From a virus, in IMG/VR virus record IMGVR_UViG_3300039106_000818, positions 1 through 43,984 of that record: a stretch of 43,984 nt of DNA. One strand, 5' to 3'. The notes beneath the pieces were generated by a model. It did not search any database, had not been told where the DNA came from, and saw only the letters and a list, made by a program, of their open reading frames with translations. A program made the translations under genes and the position numbers. This document shows, in pieces, positions 23,679-29,096 of the stretch (the stretch's first letter is position 1; every line of letters begins with the position of its first letter).

Positions 23679-23767
23679 GTTCTCACCCAGACAAAAGTAT
23701 CAAGCAAGACCACAATGATTGCGGCCACGTAAACAACGGTAAAGGCTACACGTTCGGCGCGGGTCAT
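23675..23767 (-). CDS. 30-residue single-span membrane peptide
   Basis: A very short gene: MTRAERVAFTVVYVAAIIVV followed by LLDTFVWVRT. A basic N-terminus and one hydrophobic helix predict a one-pass membrane peptide. Its ATG overlaps the upstream stop and its TGA overlaps the next ATG, both as ATGA; two perfect overlaps make translation likely despite the size. It could be a holin-like or host-modulating peptide. Confidence 0.62.
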   Translation of the reverse strand: MTRAERVAFTVVYVAAIIVVLLDTFVWVRT

Positions 23768-24075
23768 ACGGCCGCCATTTCTTGGGCCCATTCCAAGCCC
23801 ATTTTGTCAACCACGAATTCGTAGCTGCCCTTGGTCCCAGGCTCTACGTCGTTGCGGCTGGGGATGGTGTTGCCGTAGTAGTCGCGGTAGTCCTTGCCCT
23901 CCGGGCCAAGCAGGCAGTAACCGGCGTTGAGGGCTTCCATCATCGAGCGGCCGTAGCTGCCCTGCAGGCCCCACATCCCGCTGTTGATGGCGCGCTGGGT
24001 TGAGAGGAAACGCTGGAAGTTTTCAGCGTCGTCGTTGTCGTCTTCGATGTTGATCACGTCTTTTAAGGTAAACAT
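23764..24075 (-). CDS. Hypothetical protein
   Basis: A 103-residue acidic protein (LKDVINIEDDNDDAENFQRF, GLQGSYGRSMMEALNAGYCLLG, YEFVVDKMGLEWAQEMA). Not recognised; no membrane segment. GGAG lies 7 bases before the ATG at 24075. Its stop overlaps the 30-residue membrane peptide start. Confidence 0.7.
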   Translation of the reverse strand: MFTLKDVINIEDDNDDAENFQRFLSTQRAINSGMWGLQGSYGRSMMEALNAGYCLLGPEGKDYRDYYGNTIPSRNDVEPGTKGSYEFVVDKMGLEWAQEMAAV

Positions 24076-24090
24076 TTTTAATCTCCAGAT

Positions 24091-24318
24091 TTATGCGATT
24101 TCGTATTCGTTGGCTTTGGTGCGAATCACTTGGACTTTTTTGCCGCCAGCCACAATGTGGCCGTACTCACCGTCGTTGGTGTACACACCGTCAGGGTCAA
24201 CGGTTATGTAGACCACCCTGGTTATCCAGCAAAAGGCGTAAGCGTAGGTGTTGAGCTTTTGCGCAAAGAATCGGTCGTTATCGCGCTGAGTCACGTAGAC
24301 GCGGGCTTTGATTTTCAT
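24091..24318 (-). CDS. Hypothetical basic protein
   Basis: A 75-residue beta-rich basic protein (MKIKARVYVTQRDNDRFFAQ, YAYAFCWITRVVYITVDPDG, YGHIVAGGKKVQVIRT). Not recognised. GGAG is spaced 5 bases before the ATG. A UUCG-capped hairpin precedes it in the mRNA. Confidence 0.68.
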   Translation of the reverse strand: MKIKARVYVTQRDNDRFFAQKLNTYAYAFCWITRVVYITVDPDGVYTNDGEYGHIVAGGKKVQVIRTKANEYEIA

Positions 24319-24330
24319 GGTGTCTCCAAT

Positions 24331-24346
24331 GGGGGCCGAAGCCCCC
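24331..24346 (-). other. mRNA hairpin with UUCG tetraloop
   Basis: On the minus strand GGGGGC-TTCG-GCCCCC lies between the DUF932 stop and the next gene. It lacks a T-run on that strand, so it may stabilise or separate mRNA segments. On the plus strand it is followed by GGGTTTTT, but no rightward transcript is expected here. Confidence 0.5.
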
Positions 24347-24352
24347 GGGTTT

Positions 24353-25309
24353 TTAAGCGGTCAGCAGATCCAGAGTGCGGGACTTGAGAGCAGCCCCGAC
24401 TCCCCACTGCGCTGCGACAAACCGGTTCTGGTCTGTCACGGCGCGGACGTGGTGGTCAGCGTACTCAGTGACCGCGTTGAGGAAGCCCCAGCGAGTACCG
24501 AACACACCGTCCATCATTGCGCCCATGCCGTCGCCGTTGAAGAGGGACATGACCTTCTTGAAGCCGGCAGTCTCGCGGACCTTCTCGCCGTTGCCGAAGA
24601 TCTGGACAGCCACGTCAGCCGCCTGCTCTTCGTGCATCTCGATGTTGGCCAGGCGGGTGACCGTAGCGCGGAACGCGTCCCAGGCTGCGGTGTTCAGGCC
24701 CATGAACTCCTTGACCGAAGAGGGGTCGAAGGTCGAGCGGTGGGTCACCTTGACCGAAGCGGCCGAGTCAGCCAAGGCCATCTGCAAGGTGTTCTTGCAG
24801 ACGGTGCGCACGGTAGTGCGGCGAACCTCGGTGGCCAGCGACCCGTCAGCGCTGGTGCTGATCAGGATGTAGCCGCCGATCGTGTCGCGGACAGACACCG
24901 GAGCGGCTTCGCCGATCTTGGCCGTAGCCCAGAAGCGTTTGCCGTCGTAGATCGTGCCGGCCGCTGACAGGTCTAGGCCACCGGCCTTGGCGATGTCGCG
25001 GAAGAACTCGATCACGTCAGCAGGCTGCACGACCTGGTAGCGCTTGGACACAACGCCCAGGGGCGCCTTGGTGTCAGAGCGAAACAGAACGTGCTGGTCA
25101 GGCAGTTCCAACTGGTCACCGCCGAAGCTGGTGTTGTAGCGGACGATCCCGCGCTTGATCTTCCAGTCCATGCCTGCAGCGACGCGCCAGGCGTCCAGGC
25201 TGGTGTTGTCTTCCAGAGCTTGGCCAAGGCCGTGCCAGGGGGTGCCGTCGCTTGCCAGGTAGGCAAATTCAACGCGGCCGTCGGAGTGAGTTGTGAGTTC
25301 GTGTGACAT
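24353..25309 (-). CDS. DUF932 family protein
   Basis: A 318-residue DUF932 (phage/plasmid-like) protein. Family features are GTPWHGLG near residue 25, VVSKRYQVVQP, RFWATAKIGEAAPV, GGYILISTSADGSLATEVRRTTVRTVCKNTL and the C-terminal NAVTEYADHHV. The family is widespread on phages and plasmids, sometimes linked to DNA repair or anti-restriction without proof. Here it is the only large, recognised gene in a leftward operon of small unknown genes. AAAGGATC precedes the ATG. Confidence 0.92.
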   Translation of the reverse strand: MSHELTTHSDGRVEFAYLASDGTPWHGLGQALEDNTSLDAWRVAAGMDWKIKRGIVRYNTSFGGDQLELPDQHVLFRSDTKAPLGVVSKRYQVVQPADVIEFFRDIAKAGGLDLSAAGTIYDGKRFWATAKIGEAAPVSVRDTIGGYILISTSADGSLATEVRRTTVRTVCKNTLQMALADSAASVKVTHRSTFDPSSVKEFMGLNTAAWDAFRATVTRLANIEMHEEQAADVAVQIFGNGEKVRETAGFKKVMSLFNGDGMGAMMDGVFGTRWGFLNAVTEYADHHVRAVTDQNRFVAAQWGVGAALKSRTLDLLTA

Positions 25310-25324
25310 GGTGATCCTTTGAAG

Positions 25325-25531
25325 TTAACGGCAAAAAGTGGTAGGGAGAGAAAAGCTGGAGAACTTGCCGGTGTACAACTCATGGCTGCCGGCGGCCATG
25401 ACGCACGGGGCGTCGATGGAGCCGAAGTCAAGAGGCGGCGAGGCCGTCCAAGGGCGTTCGCCCTCGACCGCTGCCAGGTATTCAGGGCTCATGGCCCAGG
25501 ACATGAAATTCATTGAGTTTGTGGAGTTCAT
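25325..25531 (-). CDS. Small hypothetical protein
   Basis: A 68-residue protein, start ATG at 25531 overlapping the previous stop (TGATG) with AGGGG 9 bases upstream. Sequence begins MNSTNSMNFMSWAMSPEYLA and ends with SFSLPTTFCR. It is Ser/Met-rich without recognised motif. Confidence 0.6.
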   Translation of the reverse strand: MNSTNSMNFMSWAMSPEYLAAVEGERPWTASPPLDFGSIDAPCVMAAGSHELYTGKFSSFSLPTTFCR

Positions 25532-25668
25532 CAATATTCCCCTTCGGAGTAGTAAGAGTGTTCGTATTCGGCGGCCATCTGTTCGTCAGCGGCTTGTCTG
25601 GCTTGCGCCGCCGCTACCAACGCGGCCATGTCCTGGCTGACCAGGGCGTTGAATTCAGCGTTGGTCAT
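25531..25668 (-). CDS. 45-residue hypothetical protein
   Basis: A short gene encoding MTNAEFNALVSQDMAALVAA, an Ala/Gln-rich helix and the acidic Tyr-rich end EYEHSYYSEGEY. The stop overlaps the next start (TGATG), and the start is one base after the preceding stop. AGGCGGCTTGAG precedes the ATG. Helical with an acidic tail; function unknown. Confidence 0.65.
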   Translation of the reverse strand: MTNAEFNALVSQDMAALVAAAQARQAADEQMAAEYEHSYYSEGEY

Positions 25669-25669
25669 C

Positions 25670-26023
25670 TCAAGCCGCCTGTCTTGCTGTAACCAGGACC
25701 TTGGTCATCTTGATGGTTTTCTCCACCAGGCTGACCTTGTCGCCGAGCATCACTTCGACCTTGCGAGGGTCGTATGTGGTGCGTTCCTGCTGCACGACGG
25801 TGGCCGTGAACATGTCGCCGTGGTACTTGTCAAAGCCGGCCTTCTTCAGCCGGGCCTTGATGGCGTCGGCTTCGGTGGTCAGGCGGCTGATGTCAGCGAG
25901 CAAAAGCCCGAGGTTGTCAACTTCGTCCTGGGCGCTGATTTGCGCAATGGCGGCGGCCACCGGCGACTGCATCGCTTCGGGCCACTTGGCGGCCACAAGG
26001 GCCCGTACTTGATCTGCGTTCAT
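25670..26023 (-). CDS. Hypothetical protein behind a duplicated structured leader
   Basis: A 117-residue protein. The ATG at 26023 is chosen because TTTGGAG is its ribosome site; the in-frame TTG 12 bases upstream lies within that site. Residues 1-60 are helical (ALVAAKWPEAMQSPVAAAIA, ISRLTTEADAIKARLKKAGF), followed by a beta-rich part (FTATVVQQERTTYDPRKVEV) and a basic helix. Its 5' leader is one of two copies of a 66-nt structured element, suggesting that its translation is controlled separately from its neighbours. Confidence 0.72.
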   Translation of the reverse strand: MNADQVRALVAAKWPEAMQSPVAAAIAQISAQDEVDNLGLLLADISRLTTEADAIKARLKKAGFDKYHGDMFTATVVQQERTTYDPRKVEVMLGDKVSLVEKTIKMTKVLVTARQAA

Positions 26024-26029
26024 ATCAAA

Positions 26030-26095
26030 CTCCAAAATACCAAGCCGTCACGGCCGCCTGGATACGCCGCCTAAACCGAGCACGCCCGGCTTAGG
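26030..26095 (-). repeat. Structured leader element, copy 1
   Basis: 66 nt matching 27232-27297 at 61 positions. In minus-strand RNA it forms CCTAAGCC-N10-GGTTTAGG (with one G-U pair) and a second hairpin CCAGGCGGCCGT-GACGGCTTGG, then TATTTTGGAG, the ribosome site of the gene starting at 26023. The differences between the copies keep pairing only in the minus-strand RNA. Confidence 0.7.
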
Positions 26096-26098
26096 GAA

Positions 26099-26110
26099 GG
26101 GCCGAAGCCC
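26099..26110 (-). other. mRNA hairpin with UUCG tetraloop
   Basis: Minus strand GGGC-TTCG-GCCC directly upstream of leader copy 1 and just after the stop at 26118. Same tetraloop type as at 24331-24346; may mark an mRNA boundary. Confidence 0.4.
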
Positions 26111-26117
26111 GGAGAGG

Positions 26118-26327
26118 TTACGTACCGTAGGTGCCCCAGTCGGGCATCACGAACGTCCATTCTTTTGCAGTCCAGGCCAGGTCGTTGAAGCTGACCTTGC
26201 CGTCGAAGAAATCAACCAGGCTGGCCCGGTCGGCTATCAAGCCTGCAACCCGGTCTTCGCACCGGGGATAACGCTTGAACATCGCGATGTTGATGTCCAA
26301 GACTTCGAGAATGCGTTCGGTGTTCAT
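26118..26327 (-). CDS. Small hypothetical protein
   Basis: A 69-residue protein (MNTERILEVLDINIAMFKRY, CEDRVAGLIADRASLVDFFD, AWTAKEWTFVMPDWGTYGT). Not recognised. The ATG overlaps the previous stop (ATGA) and AGGGG lies upstream. It is the last gene before leader copy 1. Confidence 0.68.
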   Translation of the reverse strand: MNTERILEVLDINIAMFKRYPRCEDRVAGLIADRASLVDFFDGKVSFNDLAWTAKEWTFVMPDWGTYGT

Positions 26328-26653
26328 ACAACCCCTTCGTAGTGTGCGATCGCGTCGCCCTTGATCTGTTCCCAGATGTCCAGGAAGCAGGCTTGTTGGT
26401 CTTCGACAGCCTGCTTGGTGCAGCGCTGTTTGACATTCGCCAGGCGGCGGACGTAGTCACTGAAGAGCGCAGAGACCACGACGCCAGGTTCAGTGACGAA
26501 GCCAATGTGAGCCAGGGTTGTTACCAGGCCGCCAACCTTCCAGGTGGATACCTCAAGGCGTGCCGTGCGGCCGTCCTTGAGCATGAAGTCTTCGTAGGCC
26601 TTGGCAGCCCAGCCCTTGTCGCCGTAAGGCTTTTGGTAAATGCGGTTGTTCAT
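26324..26653 (-). CDS. Hypothetical protein
   Basis: A 109-residue protein starting at ATG 26653 (MNNRIYQKPYGDKGWAAKAY) with GGAG 5 bases upstream; an in-frame extension to 26704 would lose this site. Middle segments are beta-rich (ARLEVSTWKVGGLVTTLAHI) and the C-terminus is helical with two Cys (RCTKQAVEDQQACFLDIW). Not recognised. Its stop overlaps the next start. Confidence 0.7.
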   Translation of the reverse strand: MNNRIYQKPYGDKGWAAKAYEDFMLKDGRTARLEVSTWKVGGLVTTLAHIGFVTEPGVVVSALFSDYVRRLANVKQRCTKQAVEDQQACFLDIWEQIKGDAIAHYEGVV

Positions 26654-26666
26654 ATCGTCTCCAGTG

Positions 26667-26846
26667 TTAAACAGGGGCAAAAAGTTTGCGGCCTTCGCGG
26701 ACAAAAACCCGGATGGCCATCGCTTCGTCAGGGGCCAGCTCGTCGTCGGCGAGCATTTCTTTCATTACGATCACCATGTCAAGGAGGCTCATGCCGTACA
26801 CGGCGCGCTTGTCGTTGATGATGTGGATTGCTTGTTCGATCTTCAT
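26667..26846 (-). CDS. 59-residue hypothetical protein
   Basis: A short gene encoding MKIEQAIHIINDKRAVYGMS followed by helices (LDMVIVMKEMLADDELAPDE) and a basic end (VREGRKLFAPV). The ATG overlaps the stop of the upstream gene (ATGA). Start, coupling and clean codon use support it; no family known. Confidence 0.68.
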   Translation of the reverse strand: MKIEQAIHIINDKRAVYGMSLLDMVIVMKEMLADDELAPDEAMAIRVFVREGRKLFAPV

Positions 26847-27034
26847 TTTGTTGTCCTAGAGTTCAGCAGCAGCAGGGCAAGCCTGTCTTCTATTGCGTCG
26901 ATGTTGCCGTTGCTGCGGCGCAAACCGTGCGGGTCAAGCAAGTTGTATTCGACCCAGCAAGCTTGGTCCTGCGTTGCGTTCCAGGCCCAAGCGTCTGCCA
27001 GGTCAAGCCCGGCGATTACTTCGGTGAGTGTCAT
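26843..27034 (-). CDS. Small hypothetical protein
   Basis: A 63-residue protein, start ATG 27034 because GGAGATAAAC precedes it (an in-frame TTG 12 bases upstream overlaps this site). It is acidic at first (MTLTEVIAGLDLADAWAW) and ends LALLLLNSRTTK. Not recognised. It uses the same TTTGGAGATAAAC ribosome region as the first gene of the operon. Confidence 0.66.
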   Translation of the reverse strand: MTLTEVIAGLDLADAWAWNATQDQACWVEYNLLDPHGLRRSNGNIDAIEDRLALLLLNSRTTK

Positions 27035-27036
27035 GT

Positions 27037-27225
27037 TTATCTCCAAACAGAGTAAGGCTCGCCACCCGACAGGGCAACAGCGTACACGCCGCAGATGTCC
27101 ACCGAATTGGTGGTGCTGCGGGCGTTGTCGTAGACGTCCTCGCGCAGGGTGTCAAGGCGTTTGCCGCCGGCTTCAACCAGCGGGAGGCCGGCGTTCTGCA
27201 GCAAAACAATAAACGGTGTCTTCAT
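27037..27225 (-). CDS. First gene of the leftward small-gene operon
   Basis: A 62-residue protein, start ATG 27225 with GGAGATAAAC upstream. It starts MKTPFIVLLQNAGLPLVEAG, a hydrophobic strand then a helix, and contains LREDVYDNARSTTNSVDICG. Not recognised. It lies behind leader copy 2 and the long structured leader from the 27603-27630 promoter. Confidence 0.68.
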   Translation of the reverse strand: MKTPFIVLLQNAGLPLVEAGGKRLDTLREDVYDNARSTTNSVDICGVYAVALSGGEPYSVWR

Positions 27226-27231
27226 GTTTAT

Positions 27232-27297
27232 CTCCAAAATACCAAGCCGTTACGGCCGCCTGGTTACGCCGCCTAAGCCGAGCACGCTGGGCTTAGG
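27232..27297 (-). repeat. Structured leader element, copy 2
   Basis: 66 nt, second copy of 26030-26095. Minus-strand RNA forms CCTAAGCC-N10-GGCTTAGG (perfect 8 bp) and CCAGGCGGCCGT-AACGGCTTGG, then TATTTTGGAG, the ribosome site of the first gene. It is probably a translation-control or protein-binding leader. Confidence 0.7.
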
Positions 27298-27600
27298 TGG
27301 GTTCGGTCTGCAGTGACTAAGTCCGGTGTGCAATCCCGGCTACCCTAGTGCATATCTGACGTGAAGACTTGCGATTTAAGTTCATATGCCCGAGGGCGAA
27401 CAGCACAAGTCGGTACAGCGTTTACTAGGCCTCCACTACAAACCAAACCCGTTGTTTGGTTCCCCTTCACACATCGCCGATCTTGGGGATCGGGTCAAAG
27501 CGGTCTGGCTTTTGATTTCCCTGGTCGGTACTCTCTAATCGGCTGGTTCCCTTTTTGTATCCCCCTGGTCCTTCGGGGCGGGTCGTTTCCGACCACAACT
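27298..27600 (-). ncRNA. Long structured 5' leader of the leftward operon
   Basis: About 300 nt between the TTGACA promoter and leader copy 2 contain no convincing gene. Perfect inverted repeats crowd it: GGTCG-GAAA-CGACC (27581-27594, GNRA loop), CCCC-N9/10-GGGG (27561-27578), CCGATC-N5-GATCGG (27477-27493), AACCAAAC-N5-GTTTGGTT (27441-27461), GACTTG...CAAGTC (27366-27411) enclosing GTTC...GAAC, and CCGG-N9-CCGG near 27332-27348. This density suggests a folded regulatory or stable RNA. No match to a named RNA family was recognised. Confidence 0.5.
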
Positions 27601-27602
27601 AG

Positions 27603-27630
27603 AATTTAACACACTGACAGTAAGTGTCAA
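27603..27630 (-). promoter_or_regulatory. Strong leftward promoter
   Basis: Minus-strand TTGACA (27630-27625, consensus) - 16 bp - TAAATT (27608-27603, 4 of 6). The spacer contains ACACT-N7-AGTGT with ACTGACAGT at its centre, a possible operator. It drives the operon running from 27225 to 23098. Confidence 0.7.
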
Positions 27631-27676
27631 GTGTTTTTAATTTGTAGCAAAAATACAACAGGAAGTTGTTGTTTTT

Positions 27677-27694
27677 TAGCAACACAGATTGCTA
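27677..27694. promoter_or_regulatory. Candidate operator TAGCAA-N6-TTGCTA
   Basis: Perfect inverted repeat 12 bp upstream of the late -35 box and 46 bp from the leftward -35 box. A third TAGCAA half-site is at 27645-27650. The TTGCTA half-site also occurs in the palindrome at 16377-16392. Confidence 0.5.
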
Positions 27695-27706
27695 GGTTTT
27701 GGCCAC

Positions 27707-27735
27707 TTGACCCGGTAAGCGGCCTGAATTACACT
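27707..27735 (+). promoter_or_regulatory. Late rightward promoter
   Basis: TTGACC - 17 bp - TACACT. Flanked by an imperfect inverted repeat: TTGGCCAC directly before the -35 (27699-27706) and GTGCCAA after the -10 (27740-27746). It heads the packaging and structural operon; a terminator follows 50 bp downstream. Similar in layout to the promoter at 34385-34413. Confidence 0.68.
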
Positions 27736-27784
27736 TTTTGTGCCAAGGTGCGCCCGAGAAAAAGGCTTGCCAACCGAATAACCA

Positions 27785-27807
27785 AGCCGCCGATCTGGCG
27801 GCTTTTT
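27785..27807 (+). terminator. Intrinsic terminator in the late leader (attenuator)
   Basis: AGCCGCC-GATCT-GGCGGCT followed by TTTTC. It lies about 45 nt after the predicted transcription start and 13 bp before the first late gene, so late transcription must read through it. It shares the upstream sequence ATAACCAAGCCG with the terminator at 34447-34471. Confidence 0.75.
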
Positions 27808-27820
27808 CAATGGGCTGACC

Positions 27821-28060
27821 ATGAAACAAATCACCATTACCCTTGGGGACGACGGCCAAATTACCGTTGAATCCAGCGAGGGCGGCGAGCCCTATCAATG
27901 CGAGACCATTGACGAGTGCCGCCAGTACGTGGACAAGATGCTGGCCGAGGAGGGCGGAGAGAGCCCCGAAGAGCAAACAACCGAAGGCGAGGAAGACTAC
28001 GGTCAGATGTGGCAAGAAGAAGCGAAGAATCGTCAACCCCAACCTGGCCTGATGGCCTAA
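27821..28060 (+). CDS. Acidic hypothetical protein, first late gene
   Basis: A 79-residue acidic protein (MKQITITLGDDGQITVESSE, then ECRQYVDKMLAEEGGESPEEQ). It starts with two beta strands and then an acidic helix and linker. Not recognised. The ribosome site is weak. Its position between the attenuator and DUF6321/terminase genes suggests a small virion or assembly protein. Confidence 0.68.
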   Translation: MKQITITLGDDGQITVESSEGGEPYQCETIDECRQYVDKMLAEEGGESPEEQTTEGEEDYGQMWQEEAKNRQPQPGLMA

Positions 28061-28077
28061 TCCAAGGAGCTAACCCC

Positions 28078-28311
28078 ATGCAAGAATATTCAAACCCAGC
28101 CAGCCGTAACACCATGCGCGCAGCAGGCAACCCAATGAAAACCGGCGCCGCTATGGGCGGTGGCGGCAATCAAACTCAAGGCGCCGGCGTGCTGCCGAGC
28201 AAGGTCGCGGTGCCGCTGCCTGGCACGAACACGACTCAGCCCGAGTTCAAAGGCGGCATGAAGAAGGCGCCTATGGGCTTCAACAACGGCTTGATCGCCG
28301 GCAAGATCTAA
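28078..28311 (+). CDS. Gly/Met-rich small structural-type protein
   Basis: A 77-residue protein starting at ATG 28078 with AAGGAG 9 bases upstream. It is low in hydrophobic residues and rich in Gly, Asn, Met and Lys (AGNPMKTGAAMGGGGNQTQG) and ends NNGLIAGKI. The GLIAG ending recurs at the C-terminus of the 269-residue protein at 30947-31756. Probably a disordered virion or assembly protein. Confidence 0.65.
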   Translation: MQEYSNPASRNTMRAAGNPMKTGAAMGGGGNQTQGAGVLPSKVAVPLPGTNTTQPEFKGGMKKAPMGFNNGLIAGKI

Positions 28312-28315
28312 TGGC

Positions 28316-28627
28316 ATGAAGACTCCAGCCTGGCAACGCAAGGAGGGCAAGGCGCCTTCCGGTGGGCTGAACGCCAAGGGCCGAGCCAGCGCCAAGGCGC
28401 AAGGCATGAACCTGAAGGCCCCGGTCAAGTCAGGCGACAACCCTCGCCGGGCCAGCTTCCTGGCCAGGATGGGCAACATGCCTGGACCTGAGCGCAAGGA
28501 TGGGGAGCCGACTCGGTTGCTGTTGAGCCTGAACGCCTGGGGCGCGTCGTCCAAGGCGGACGCCAAGGCCAAGGCCCAGGCCATCAGCAACCGCAACGGC
28601 CTGATCGCCAAACGAATGAAGGCATGA
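28316..28627 (+). CDS. DUF6321-like basic phage protein
   Basis: A 103-residue strongly basic protein with the phage pattern KTPAWQRKEGKAPSGGLNAKG, RASFLARMGNMPGPERK and TRLLLSLNAWG, matching what I know of DUF6321. The family occurs beside terminase genes of podoviruses and may bind DNA. The high Lys/Arg content is consistent with a DNA-associated virion or packaging factor. It follows the previous stop by 4 bp. Confidence 0.78.
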   Translation: MKTPAWQRKEGKAPSGGLNAKGRASAKAQGMNLKAPVKSGDNPRRASFLARMGNMPGPERKDGEPTRLLLSLNAWGASSKADAKAKAQAISNRNGLIAKRMKA

Positions 28628-28628
28628 C

Positions 28629-29096
28629 ATGGTGAAGAGAGCTAGTTCACGCAAGGCTGATCTGGTCGGCGAGCCGCCCAAGCTGGCCACGCTTGATGAC
28701 CTGGCGTTCCCGACGACCACGCGATCAGGGCGGCAGCACGCCTCTCAGCGCAGCAGCTCCACCCACAAGGGCGGGGCGATGCGCATCAATCTCAGGATGG
28801 TGTCGGAGGCCCTGGTCGAGGAAGGCCTGGACCCGGCGCTGGAGATGATCAAGATCCTCAAGAAGGAGATCCCGGTCCTGGACGTGAACGGCAAGCCCCG
28901 TCTGGCCAAGGACGGCACGCCAATGATGCGGTCTGCCCTGGACGACGACACCAAGCTGCGCACTCTCAACGAGCTGCTCCAGTACACCCAGCCCAAGCTG
29001 AAGTCGGTGGAGATGAAGGTGTCGGGCAATCTGGAGCTGACCAACGAGCAACTCGACAGCAGGCTGCTCATGCTGCTAGGCAAGGCCGTCAAATGA
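28629..29096 (+). CDS. Probable terminase small subunit
   Basis: A 155-residue protein immediately before, and overlapping (ATGA), the large terminase gene. The C-terminal half has the pattern of phage small terminases of this type: GLDPALEMIKILKKEIPVLD, TKLRTLNELLQYTQPKLKSV, then an acidic strand ELTNEQLDS. The N-terminus is basic (MVKRASSRKADL). It should recognise the packaging site and load the large subunit. Call based on position plus pattern. Confidence 0.78.
   Translation: MVKRASSRKADLVGEPPKLATLDDLAFPTTTRSGRQHASQRSSSTHKGGAMRINLRMVSEALVEEGLDPALEMIKILKKEIPVLDVNGKPRLAKDGTPMMRSALDDDTKLRTLNELLQYTQPKLKSVEMKVSGNLELTNEQLDSRLLMLLGKAVK

Noticed and set aside
24331-24354. Rightward terminator (hairpin followed by GGGTTTTT)
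   Set aside because: All genes around are leftward and no rightward transcript is expected; treated as a minus-strand UUCG hairpin instead.
27298-27360. tRNA-like T-arm (CCGGTGTGCAATCCCGG)
   Set aside because: No matching acceptor stem, D-arm or anticodon arm at the proper distances on either strand.
27361-27609. Open frame of 82 codons on the plus strand in the 27.3-27.6 kb gap
   Set aside because: No ribosome site, Pro/Arg/Trp-rich composition unlike its neighbours, and the stretch is full of inverted repeats lying in the leader of the opposite transcript.
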